Source: Kingdonia uniflora
Taxonomy: Eukaryota; Streptophyta; Magnoliopsida; Ranunculales; Circaeasteraceae
Direction of reading: 5' to 3'
Assembly (NCBI GenBank): GCA_014058105.1
Contig: JACGCM010002532.1
Location: forward strand, 186,001-250,000
Length of the DNA stretch: 64,000 bases
Below are positions 9,632 through 20,430 of this stretch, one piece after another (position 1 is the stretch's first letter; each line of letters begins with the position of its first letter). The position numbers and the translations under genes are program-made. The notes beneath the pieces are model-generated. The model searched no databases. It was not told the origin of the DNA and was given only the letters and a program-made list of their open reading frames with translations.

Positions 9632-12478
9632 ATGGTCACATCCAGAAGACCAACTATAGGAGTTTAGCTCGACCACTCAATCGAGCCGGAATAACTTTTA
9701 GAGCTCCGAGCGAATCTCAACACTAAAATGGAGAAGGGCAACAAGCTCGAATAATAATTAACTCGCGACCGAGAGCTCCGTAGGAAAGGGCTCGAGGCCG
9801 AACGACAAGCCCTTTTGACAATGTTCAAACGACGCGAAAACCTAATGATAATAATGCAGATTGTCTTGCAAGTTCTATAGAACATTCAGCAGGCTCCTTC
9901 AAAAGAAAATCGTGATCAGGTGCCAGAAGCCTCTCAGATTTCTACGCAGGAAAGATTGGGGCCTCAAGGTACCATCAGCAAGGCTATTTCCAGACATATT
10001 CAAAATAAACCTAAACCTTCCATTCATTTGGGAGGGGAGATTCAATCTGAAGTCAACCGAGGTCACTGATGTTCCATCCATAAAGAGGAAGAACATAAAC
10101 CTCTGCCTCGAGCTCCAGTGCGAGATTGTTTGAGTGAAGGTACCGGCACACATAATCCACAACCTCCTCATCAAGCCGCTCAGCTAATCCGTCACTATGT
10201 CATACAAGAGCATATGGACCAGTGTATTAAGGAGTTGATTGAAGCACAAGTTTTGGGCACTACCGCGACCTTACCAAGTTACAAGGAAGCCTAATTGCCA
10301 TGAACTATTCTATATGGATATTCTAAAAGGTTTCCATACTCTAAAAATTCACAAATATAAAGGTACCGATCCCAAAGAGCCCATTCAACAATACCATGAT
10401 TCGTTGAGGCTGTACTCTAATCTCAACTACATTCTCTGCCATCTGTTCACCACAAGTCTGCAAAAGGAACCACTCTGATGGATCCATTCTCTGCCTGAGG
10501 ACTCCATATACACATTCGACCAGCTGCAGAAACAATTCATCAAGACATATGCTCACAACAGAGAGAAAGAAGTAAATTTCTATTATCTTATCAGTCTCAA
10601 ACAATCCAACAAAGAGAATCTCGAGGTATTTGCAAAGAAGTTCTTGGAGATCGCACGTAAAGTGGACAATCTTGATCAGAAAACCGTTGTTACAGCTTTT
10701 ACCAACATACTTCAGCTGTACTGCAAAGCCAAAGAGTGCCTTTTCCTCAGTAATCCTGCGACCTTAGAGGATATGATCACCAAGTTTAATAGTTACGTCG
10801 ACCTAGAAAGAATAATGTTTGAAAGGCATAAATATACTTAATCCGTCCTTACCAGGAAAGGTCCCTCTGCAGATCAAAACATAGAACCTAAGGAGGACCA
10901 AGGTGGCCAAAAATGTGCCAAGGGAAATACTGGCAACCCTCGGAAATGCTGACCACAAGTCAAGTTTGTTCTCCCAAAAATGAATGTTCGAATCTCTACG
11001 ATTTTTTCAATCCTCACAAAGAATAAGCTCTAACGTCTCTCCCAACCATTAGAACCAATTGAGAGCTGACCATACTGCATGCATCATAAGGTAAAACACC
11101 ATTCTATTGACAATTGTTATGCTTTACAGTGGTTGCTCGAATTCATTTTCAAGGATGGACAGATGCTCAAATATATTATCGACCTAGAATCATACAAGGA
11201 TGGTAGCTATAGGAAGCAGCTTGATGTTGTCTAGGCTGAAGATTAAGCTGAGGAGAAGCATCTTTACCATATGCGCCATAGTAACATGATCAAGATCAAT
11301 TAGATCACCATCTCTAATCGATTCAAGTGTAGGAGATTGTCAGAATGCTGTGATCTCACACCTCAAGATAAAGTAGCCAAACTTCTGCCTGAGTCGAGCA
11401 ATCGCCGACTCATAATATCATTCGAAGATTATGATACTAGCCATGTGAAATTTCCACATCATGATGCGTTAGTCATAATGCTCAAGATGAAAAAGTTTGT
11501 AATACACACAATGATGATCAAAACCGGCAGCGGTATTGAGATACTCTTTCAGAGCACTATCGACCAAATAGGATTGGCCGATTAAGTTTTTCAAAGTGAC
11601 ACCGGTATTGGTGGATTAAATGGTTTTAATGAAAAGCGAGTAGGGTATATCATCTTACCTATTACAGTAAGACCAGCCACCATCGACGTCGTCTTCTATG
11701 TGATTAATGCCAAATCCCGTTATCTTAGGATTATGGGTCGTCATTGGATTTATAATATGGAAGCAATCGCTTCCACCTATAATCAAACATTCCACTTCAA
11801 ACACGATAATGGTATCTATGAGATCAGGGGTAGTAAAAATTTTCTCAAGCTTGCGAAAATACCGTCTCTATAATTTTAGATACCTCTGACAAATATGTTA
11901 CATAGTAATTACAGAAAGCTGATCTCCCCATTGATCAGCCTTCCATGGAGGAGCCCACCGAATGCACCAACGTCGATGGACCAGGCAAAGGTACTTTCAT
12001 CGGTACTAAGCTGGTTCAACATGAAAAAAATGCTCTCATTCAGTTCTTACGACTAAATAGAGACGTTTTTGCGCGGCCTTTCAAAGAAATGTCTGGGGTT
12101 GATCTGGCCAAGCCATGTCACAAATTGGCAATCAACATCAATGCCATCGCAGTCAAACAGAAACAGCGATGCCTATCACCACGACTTTGAGATGAAGTGA
12201 GCATGGAGATCGAGAAATAAATCAAAGTGGGATTCATTCGAGAAGCCAAGTATCCAGATTGGATATCCAATATCGTTGGTGTCCCAAAAAAGAATGGAAA
12301 GGTTCGTGTTTGTGTTGATTTCACCGATCTCATCAAATATACTCTGAAGGATAGTTTTCCTCTTCCCAACATTCATCATATCCTTGATTCAATAGTAGGC
12401 CATGAACTCTTATCTATGATGGACGCTGCTTCAGGATATAATCAGATTCTACTCTTGGATGGAGATTTTGTACTATAG
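9632..12478 (+). pseudogene. Tat-like gag-protease-RT polyprotein, broken and truncated (T2)
   Basis: The frame begins at ATG 9,632 (MVTSRRPTIGV) with a charged stretch near 9,700-9,880. A retrotransposon gag domain lies at about 10,280-10,840, with KENLEVFAKKFLEIARKV. A protease region follows at 11,400-11,585: FPHHDALVIMLKMKKFVIHT, then IKTGSGIEILF where the family normally has Asp-Thr-Gly, so the catalytic Asp reads as Lys. RT fingers are at 12,227-12,465, with FIREAKYPDWISNIVGVPKK, VRVCVDFTDL, DSFPLP and MMDAASGYNQI. Several stops and frameshifts interrupt it. Homology stops abruptly at 12,478, before the catalytic YxDD, so the rest of pol, the integrase and the 3' LTR are missing. Confidence 0.8.
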
Positions 12479-13917
12479 CTTCTTCTACTATGAATGATTG
12501 TATTTACGTGGGGTTAATGTTACCAACGTCAATTTTATTTACGTGATTTGGTACTATAGTTTATTTACGTGGGGTCATTGTTACCAACATCTATTTTTAT
12601 TTACGAGGTTTGGTGTGTGGGGTCATTGTTGCCCGACATTTATTTGTGGTTGATTTAAAAGTTGTGTAGTGCTGAGCTTTATTTATCAAAAGCTATAAGA
12701 GCAATAAATTTTGTAGCTGCTATTATTTATCAAGAGCTCATATCATATTTGACTCAGAGTAATTTCTTTTTCATCACCAACTTTGAGAACAAAACAATTT
12801 ACTTCAAATGACATGTTTGCTTACCCTCTAGGCCCTGATTTGATGCATACTTGATTACTTCTTCATAAACTTAGTTTGTTTGATTGTTGCTTCAATGTTC
12901 TACGCTAAACCAACTCCTCAAATATTTACTTGTGCTTGGTGGAGACAACAAATTGGACTTGGAAGCCTCTTATTCTTTTTGCTTTGTTGGTGTATAGGCT
13001 CTGGAAAACATATAAGATCATGAAATCTATTACCTCAGAAAAGGACAAGTGGCGTGCAAACAAAAATTAAAAAAAATTATAGGTGGAAAATACGCAAAGC
13101 TCAATGCATCATCAAATCCATCCTTCTTTTGCCCCCTAAGTGAAGGGGCACTTCCTTCTTTCGCCCCGAAAGTGAAGGGGCGACTACAACTTCACCAGGA
13201 AACACTTTCTGTAGGTTGATATTTCTCTAAGCTTGACATTTATAAGGGGTTCATATCCGCTCCGCTCCGCCCCTACACTAGGAATATAAAGTTGTGTGGA
13301 CTGGACAAATGCACACTGCTCTAATAAAAAAAATGATGTATTAGATTGATCTATTGATGTGTTTAAAATTTCTTTTTATTCTAACAATAGTAAAGGTAAA
13401 TACTGTTAGAGACTTGCGGGATTTCATCACCCTAAAAGCTCTCTAACAAGTGGGACCACCTATTAGGGATGCGAATAAATTTGTATCACACGAAAATTGA
13501 ACCTTCCAGACCTAAAAATAACTGATAATATAAAACAGTAGCAAGATTCCCACGGGATTTCGTCACCCAACAGATAGGTGTACCGGACCGGGGTACAAAT
13601 ACGGGTTTGTAGGATACGGCCCCAGCCTAGCGCTGTAAAATACTGGTTGTAGATTTGCAACATCACCGTTCCATGTACTGACGTACAATAAGGCGACTCT
13701 CTCAGGTGTGAAGACTGAACATCTACTCTAAGCTAGTATTAGCACAGTAACTTAGGGGAGTGTTTGAACCAAAGCCATTGACCATCCTACCCTTTTGTGA
13801 ACATAGTAGAATATAGGGAAGACCTAATTATTAATTCTTAAAAAATGTTAAAGTGTTAGATTATAGATTTGATTAATTGTTTCCTGTATTGGGTGCTAAA
13901 TTTTATCACATTTTAGT
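12479..13917. other. Noncoding gap between Tat-like T2 and Athila-like copy A
   Basis: No gene was found here. It holds a tandem repeat at about 12,505-12,640 (three copies of TTTACGTGGGGTCATTGTTA followed by CCAAC-like sequence) and a near-duplicate of about 31 bp at 13,120-13,190 containing GCCCCGAAAGTGAAGGGGC, a short hairpin. The rest is unassigned AT-rich DNA. An eroded 5' LTR of copy A could lie here, but nothing resembling the copy B LTR is visible. Confidence 0.5.
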
Positions 13918-15420
13918 TTGTACAAGATCAATTGGACACATGGAGAAAAACGTTTGGCAAGTTTACCACAACCTTTGCCAATTTATGGCCCACCACCTTG
14001 GCCTAAGCGGAGAAGGCGACTACCTCGCCTAGTCAACACAATAGAAAACTTAGGACCCCCAATTTTGGAGGAGGGTAATCCATCTCAAGTTGTCCCAATT
14101 AAGCTTGTTGTTGAGCTAGAAGTCAAACCCCCGATCATAGCTGCCACCAAATCTCTTAGGGATTATTGGACCCCAGTGGTGAGCCTTATACCATCGTGTA
14201 TCGTGTTACCAACCGTCATAACAAATCATTATGAAGTTAAGCCTAGTGTGATCAAAATGTTACATATATTTTATGGGCTTGATTATGAGAGCCCTTATAA
14301 GCACGTTTATGAATTTAATAAAATATGTGCGCTATAAAAATATCAATATTTTACTAAGGATTCTGCCTGCCTTCGTTTATTCCCATTCACACTAAATGAT
14401 AAGGCAAGTCATTGACTTGATTCATTATCACCAGCATCTATCAACTCATAGGACCAAATGGAGACTAAGTTCAAAACCAAATAGTTTTCAATAGGAAAAA
14501 CCCTCGCTCCTAGAAATAAATTTTTGAATTTGCTCAAAATAAGAGCAAAATATTTTACGAGGCATAAGAGAGATATAAAGATCTTCTTTCACAATGTCCT
14601 CATCATGGTTTTGAGAAGCAACATTTAACCTAGATCTTCTATCAGGGATTAACCTCTGAGAATCATTATAGGCTCGAATCCATGCATAGTGGCCATAAAA
14701 GCCCAATTAAATACTCTTACCCGATAAATTGAGGTTATGGCTACGAATCAATCTAAAGGAAGTATGAACCAAGTTCAGCAACAGGGTTGCATCATTTGTT
14801 TGGATGTCACCCATATAACTTAAATGTGTCCCATGTTTAATGAAATAAATAATAATCAATAGCAACTGAATGTGTTAAATAATACCTACAAGAGACCATT
14901 TGACACATACAAGCCAACTTTGCAGAACCACCCAATTTTTTGGGGGAAGAACAACTAGCACAGTATGGGTTTTGGAGAGCCACAAACCTTAGGTCATAAT
15001 TTGCCTAGGAATCCCCATTCTTAGTCTTATCCTCAGACATCTCAACAATAGTTTCAGTTATCTAAACAGTTCTCACCTGCTCCACCCAAACAATCTTTAG
15101 AAGACACCCTTTCTCTCTTCATGCAACAATCAATGGAAAGTCAAAAATAGGCATTACAATTTTGACAACAAATGATGCAATTCTAGCAATAGATTTTGGT
15201 GAATCAAAATTCTATATCCCAATCTATCTCTTATCTACATACTCAAATAGGACAATTGGTAAATGCATTGTATGAGAGAATACCGGGTAATCTGCCTAGC
15301 CAACCTGAATTAAATCCCAAAAAAACCCCTTGGTTTGAGCCTAACTCAATCCTAAAATAACTTAATGCCATTACCACCCTTCGAAGTGGTAGACAAATTG
15401 ATAATTGATTTGAAACATTA
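13918..15420 (+). pseudogene. Gag region of Athila-like copy A
   Basis: An open segment at 13,918-14,337 contains the start of a retrotransposon gag domain (NHYEVKPSVIKMLHIFYGL, then DYESPYKHVYEFNKIC). It continues through stops with CLRLFPFTLNDKASH near 14,375, FDTYKPTLQNHPIFWGKN near 14,900, and a Gln/Ser-rich stretch (MQQSMESQK near 15,120; LVNQNSISQSIS near 15,200). Gag forms the element's virus-like particle. About ten stops make this copy non-coding. Confidence 0.7.
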
Positions 15421-15441
15421 AGAGTTGACCAACCACCTATT

Positions 15442-16197
15442 ATGATTGAGGATGAGGTACGTATGAATGAACTAGTGGTAGTCAGCACCCAAGAATCTTC
15501 TAAGACATCTAAAGAGTTGTCTACCTCCTCTGTTCCCATATCCAAGGCTCATTTTAAGCCAAAAGTACCATATCCACAACGCCTTCTTCCAGCTAACAAA
15601 GGAATACAATTTCCATATCCACAATGCCTTCTCCCAGCTAACAAAGGAATACAATTTGATAAGATAATGGATACTTTTAAAACAAGTTCATATAAATATT
15701 CCAGTACTTGATGCAATCATGCTTATCCCTACTTATGCCAAATTTCTTGAGGATGCGTGCACCAGGAAAAGGAAAAAATCAATATGCACAAGAAAATCTT
15801 TTTGACTGAAGCATTAATCCCTCCTGAGCTTCGTGATCCTGGAAGCCTGACCATTCCTTTTAAGATTGGAGATCACAAGGTAGATAGGGTATTATTACTT
15901 AACTTAGGGGCTAGTGTGAATGTTTTGCTATACTTAGTTTATTAGGAATTAGGACTTGGAGAACTCAAACCCACCTGGATGATACTCCAATTGGCCGACA
16001 GGTCTATATGACACCCACGAAGTATCCTTGAGGATATTCTTACCAAGGTCAATGATCTCATTTTTCTTGTAGACTTTACTGTATTGGACACTGAAGATGT
16101 CAAAAATCCTAGTTGTGAGATCCCTGTCATATTGGGCCACCCTCTTCTTACTATTGCCCATGCCATTATCAATTGCCTTAAGGGGTCTTACAACTAT
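15442..16197 (+). pseudogene. Aspartic protease region of copy A, active-site Asp to Asn
   Basis: Order seen: LLPANKGIQFDKIMDTF (near 15,625), KKIFLTEALIPPELRDPGSL (near 15,780), and DRVLLLNLGASVNVLLYLVY (near 15,890), then the conserved downstream block VDFTVLDTEDVKNPSCEIP and VILGHP in shifted frames (16,065-16,140). The protease motif is LNLGAS where copy B has LDLGAS, so the catalytic Asp codon (15,901-15,903) reads AAC. The enzyme would mature the Gag-Pol polyprotein; this one is inactive and frame-broken. Confidence 0.7.
15568..15657 (+). repeat. Tandem 45-bp duplication inside the gag-pro spacer
   Basis: Two head-to-tail copies (15,568-15,612 and 15,613-15,657), each encoding PYPQxLLPANKGIQF. 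Copy B has a single copy of the equivalent segment near 35,330, so the duplication arose in copy A. It keeps the reading frame. Confidence 0.85.
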
Positions 16198-16199
16198 CC

Positions 16200-17990
16200 A
16201 TGGGTGACTTAAAAATCAAACTCAATATTGTTAACAATAATACTCAAGTCCCTGATACGGATGACATGGTTGAGTTCAATATGATTGACTATCTAGTTTA
16301 CAACTTTTTCCCCAAATCATTTTTTGATGACCCATTAGAATTATGTTTTGTAAACTTTGATGAAGACTTTGATGAAGACACGATCGTTGAAGAGTTTAAT
16401 GCCTTACTCGACTCAACTCCTATTTTTAACATGTTCAAATGGAGACCAAGACCAGAATCTCTTGAACCACCAACTACTTTACCTATTCCATCTATTGTTA
16501 AACCCCCCCTGTTGGACCTTAAGCCATTACCCAATACTCTCAAGTATGCCTTTCTAGGAGATTCCAAAACTCTACCTGTGATAATAGCTTCCAATCTAGA
16601 TATTAACCAGGAAGGTAGAATGTTGAGTATCCTTAGAAAACATAAATCAACCATAGGGTGGTCTATAACAGACTTGAAGGGAATTAGCCCGGCCGTGTGC
16701 ATGCATTGCATCAATCTCGAGGAAGGTGCTAAAAATTTATGCGAGATGCAAAGGCGTTTAAATCCAACTATGATGGAGGTGGTTAAGAAGGAAGTTCTCA
16801 AGCTTTTAGACTTGGGCATCATATACTCTATTTTGGTTATTAAATGGGTCAGCCCTGTTCAACTTGTACCAAAGAAATCAAGGATTACTGTAGTCGAAAT
16901 TGAGAATAATGAATTAATCCCAACCTGTATGACTATCGGGTGGCGTGTTTGTATCAATTATAGTAATTTGAATACTGTTACTAGGAAATATTATTTTCCT
17001 CTTCCATTCATTGATCAAATGCTGAATGATTAGCCAGAAAGTGTCATTACTGCTTTCTAGACAGTTATTTTAGATATATAATCAGATCCCCATTGCTTCA
17101 GAAGATCAGGAAAAAACCATATTTTAATGTTGTATGATGAGCATATTCTCTGATATGGTTGATAAATTTATCAAAATCTTCATGGATGATTCTTCAGTAT
17201 TTGGCTCCTCTTTTGATGAATGTTTACACCATTTGGAGCTCGTGCTAGAACAATGTACTCAAACCAATTTGGTGTTAAACTAGGAAAAGTGCTACTTCAT
17301 GGGGACACAAGGGATAGTTCTTGGGCATATCATCTCCAACAAAGGGATAGATGTTGATAAGGTAAAAATTGACATTATTTCTTCCTTACCTCCTTCTCAG
17401 ATGGTTAAGGCCATCCAATCCTTTCTAGGCCATGCCGGGTTTTATCGTCGGTTCATCAAAGATTTTAGCCAAATTTCCCAACTCTTGTACAATTTACTTG
17501 CTAAGGACATTGATTTCCACTTTGATGATGAATGTTATGGAGCTTTTGAGAAGCTCAAATTTTTATTAACTTCTGCTCCAATCATACAACTGTCCAACTG
17601 GGATCTTCCATTAGAATTAATGTGCGGTGCCTCTGACTACATTGTTGGAGTAGTTTTAGGGCAAATAGTAGATAAAAAAACATCATGTCATTTACTACTC
17701 CAGTTGCACACTCAAAGATGCATAAATGAATTACTCCAATACTGAAAAGGAGTTATTAGCCATTGTGTTTGCATAGAAAATTTTTTGTCATATCTTGTTG
17801 GGTCTAAAATCATTGTCTACGCCGATCACGCTGCCTTAAAATATTTGTTATCCAAAAAGGATGCTAAGCCTTAGTTAATCTGATGGATCCTCTTATTATA
17901 AATTTTGACATCGAAATTTGATATCAGAAAGGTATTAAAAATGTTATAGCAGACCATTTATCCTGACTTCTGATCGAAGATGGTGAAGAT
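16200..17990 (+). pseudogene. Reverse transcriptase-RNase H of Athila-like copy A, broken
   Basis: A 277-codon open segment (16,200-17,033) carries the pre-RT linker and RT N-terminus: LDINQEGRMLSILRKHKSTI, WVSPVQLVPKKS, WRVCINYSNLNTVTRKYYF, PLPFIDQML. A region corresponding to about 80 bp of copy B is missing around 17,120, including the RT block between the DI and catalytic motifs. The catalytic segment reads FMDDSSVFGSSFDE (near 17,185). An open segment at 17,299-17,745 carries the RT thumb and RNase H start: [75 protein letters not shown] follows near 17,820. Frameshifts and stops are frequent, and the integrase is lost. Confidence 0.8.
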
Positions 17991-18199
17991 CTCCTCCATA
18001 TCTTAGAAATTTTTCCTGATTAGCAGCTCATGGCTATTATACAACTACCTTAGTAAACCGGCATTGTCAATTATCTTGCTACTAAATGATTACCTAACCA
18101 CTGGTCTAAGCAAGATAAAACTAAATTCTTACACGAGGTTAGACGTTTAAGTTGGGACGATCCTTATCTGTATAAATTTTGTTATGACCAAGTAATTAG

Positions 18200-19208
18200 C
18201 ACTACAACAAAGGAAACTTTTTACAGCGCCATATAACGTCAACTAAAGTACCAAACCACGCTGTTATTGAACAATAGCGACACCTACAATAGCGTTGTTG
18301 AGTTGCTGCAAAAAAGTGTGTCTTTACAAATTAATTGTAGGGAATTAAATGGCATTGCTAAAGATTTGACACTATTATGATACATATGGCGTTGCTAAAA
18401 CACTTTCAGGTGTCGCAACTTTTTACATTAAAAATAATTGCTTTTAAAAATATTTTAAACCTTTTGCAACGAATGGTGTTGTAAAAGATTGTTTGCAGCA
18501 GCACCCTCTGGAGTTGCTAAAGGGTCACTTTTAACAGCGTTCTAAGCATTTTAAAGGCTTCACTTTTATCAAACACCTTTGGCATCACAAATAATATTTT
18601 TTCATGGCAGCACCTCAATTTTATACATTATTTGCATAATTTAGCCCATTACAATTTCTGTAATCACATTAACCTCAAATGAATTCACAATCGTTTATAA
18701 CAAAATATCTTTCATTAACTAAGATAATCAACTTTAAAAGTGCTTGAAGAATCCAAAAAAGTTCACAGCCATGTAATAGGCATATTCTTCAAAACCTAAA
18801 TTTTAGCATAATTCACTGTCATCCACCCAAATTTTCTTCAATCATCCACCTGCAATTGATCTGGTCAATCTAGTACAATGAATTAAAAATTTACATAAGT
18901 AAACTTATCCAAACATTAATAAAGCTAAAATACACAAAAGTAAGAAATGCACATAAAAATATTTTTACCAAGCCTGTCATTTATGGACCTAGTATACCAC
19001 TACATATTTCCAACCCATAGCCGAAAGCATGAAATAAACTTAAAAAAAGTTACAACTTGTGATTCCCTAAAATGCACATGAAAATATTTATACCAAGTCT
19101 GTTATATATGGACCTAATATGGCACTGCATCCTACCCATAGTCTAACTTGAAATAATTCAACTAAATTTAGTACAAATCCCGTGGAGAAAATGTAGTAAA
19201 TTATTCTT
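18200..19208. mobile_element. CACTA-type DNA transposon end, truncated
   Basis: Starts CACTACAACAAAGG at 18,200, the canonical CACTA terminus. It is followed by about 400 bp of short subterminal repeats of the kind GCGTTGCTAAA, GGTGTCGCAAC and TTTTGCAACG in both orientations. It interrupts the integrase region of Athila-like copy A. No matching TTGTTGTAGTG end was found in the window. The copia element at 19,209 is inserted into or beside it, so the rest may be deleted. Confidence 0.6.
18947..19150. repeat. Direct duplication of about 80-125 bp
   Basis: Two similar segments starting ATGCACATAAAAATATTTTT (18,947) and ATGCACATGAAAATATTTAT (19,072). Both continue with ACCAAG(C/T)CTGT and a TATGGACCTA block. 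They lie within the CACTA-associated DNA, next to the copia insertion. Confidence 0.65.
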
Positions 19209-19465
19209 TGTTGAGATATGATGAATCTAGAGCAATATAATACAATAACATGAACAAGAGAGAAAAAGAGAAAGAGATTTATTAATTATCATAACTGTCA
19301 TCTCTGTACATAGTACATGGATATTTATAGATAACCCAGAAGGATTCCCTATTCTACTCTAACTCTCCCCATAACCCTATTGGGCCTATGGGTTTGTTAA
19401 AAGTCCGTATTGGACACGCCAACCCTGTTGGGTTCCTAACTTGGGATTGGACCCAACTTTTAACG
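19209..19465 (-). repeat. 3' LTR of the copia element
   Basis: Starts TGTTGAGATATGATG at the left and matches 25,991-26,247 along its length. The inner edge reads TAACG where the partner has TAACA, so the canonical TGTTA start has one change. Confidence 0.85.
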
Positions 19466-19478
19466 CTCCCCCTTGGGG
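19466..19478 (-). other. Copia polypurine tract
   Basis: On the minus strand the bases CCCCAAGGGGGAG lie directly upstream of the 3' LTR, the standard site and composition for a plus-strand primer. Confidence 0.7.
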
Positions 19479-19706
19479 TGTTCCATACTAGGACGGCTTG
19501 CCTCATTAAAACCTCTGCCTAGCAAAACCCCTTGGGCAAAAAGCAGTGTAGGGAAAGAGTACAATCATATGCTCTGTATGGGTTGTGGACGTGTATATGT
19601 TGCCTCATCAAAACTATCAGCCAGTAAAGCCCTCTAGGATAAAAATTGTACTATCAAGAAAAAGAGTGCAACACGCATGTGTCCACGTCAGGCTGGGACT
19701 ACTCCC

Positions 19707-20430
19707 CTAACATAGATCTCCCTGAGATAATAACTCATGTAAACTTCGTATGCCGATTCCATGAACTAATCTCTTGAACATAGGATATGCAAGAGCCTTT
19801 GTGAATAGATCAGCCAGATTGTCTTCTGAATGGACTTGAACAAAGTCGACCTCATTCATCTTCTGCAACTCGTTTATGTGGAAGAACTTTAGTGAAATAG
19901 GCTTCGCTTTGTCACCTTTAATAAATCCGCCTTTGACTTGAACGATACTAGTTGCGTTTTCTTCATAAAGTATCGTCGGTTTATCTTGGATAGAATTCAG
20001 ACTGTAACTTCTGTTGAAATGGTTGATCATAGACTGTAACCAAAAACATTCTCTGCCGGGTTCATGTAATACAAGAATCTCTGCGTGGTTTGAGGATGTA
20101 GTAACTATTGTCTGTTTTACTAATCTCCATGAAATCGCAGTATCTCCATACAAGAATACATAACCCGATTATGATCGGCCTTTATGTGGATCTGACAAAT
20201 ATCTTGTATCGGCGTATCCTATAATTTCTCGTTAGCCAAGTTATGGATAAAATAGACCCCAATCTATCATGTCGATGAGATATCTCAGAATGTGCTTGAT
20301 CCCATTTCAGTGCCATTGGGTAGGAACCGAACTACGGTAAGCAAAATAGTTCACTGCAAATGTATCATTGGGTCTAGTATACCCAGCTAACTATAGCAAA
20401 GCACCCCCTAGCTATGGCACCACGGACCTA
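19707..20430 (-). pseudogene. Copia RT C-terminus and RNase H, broken
   Basis: The intact tail is 20,153-19,707, with GDTAISWRLVKQTIVTTSSN, EILVLHEPGRECFWL, ILYEENATSIVQVKGGFIKG, KFFHINELQK and NLADLFTKAL, the classic copia RNase H signature. The same frame family continues upstream to about 20,430, with NDTFAVNYFAYRSS, HWNGIKHILRYLIDM and IIGYADTRYLSDPHK, interrupted by stops. It would degrade RNA in RNA:DNA hybrids during element replication. It is not functional as it stands. Confidence 0.8.

Larger units (their letters stand above)
13918..18199 (+). mobile_element. Athila-like Ty3 retrotransposon copy A, LTR-less fragment
   Basis: Contains gag, protease, RT and RNase H in Ty3 order, and runs into the start of the integrase region before it is cut at 18,200 by a CACTA end. 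It is collinear with copy B (33,462-40,793). For example, 14,540-14,700 matches 34,340-34,470, and 15,442-17,700 matches 35,200-37,460. Neither LTR is present. The Athila assignment rests on the long gag-pro spacer and protein phrases typical of that group; a Tat relative is the alternative. Confidence 0.8.

Noticed and set aside
14488..14706. Minus-strand frames here and at 34,301-34,576 that resemble each other
   Set aside because: They are matching shadows on the opposite strand of the gag region shared by copies A and B. The sense frame continues through the same DNA.
16298..16822. A 174-codon minus-strand open frame
   Set aside because: It is the antisense shadow of the clear plus-strand Athila-like pol frame at 16,200-17,033.
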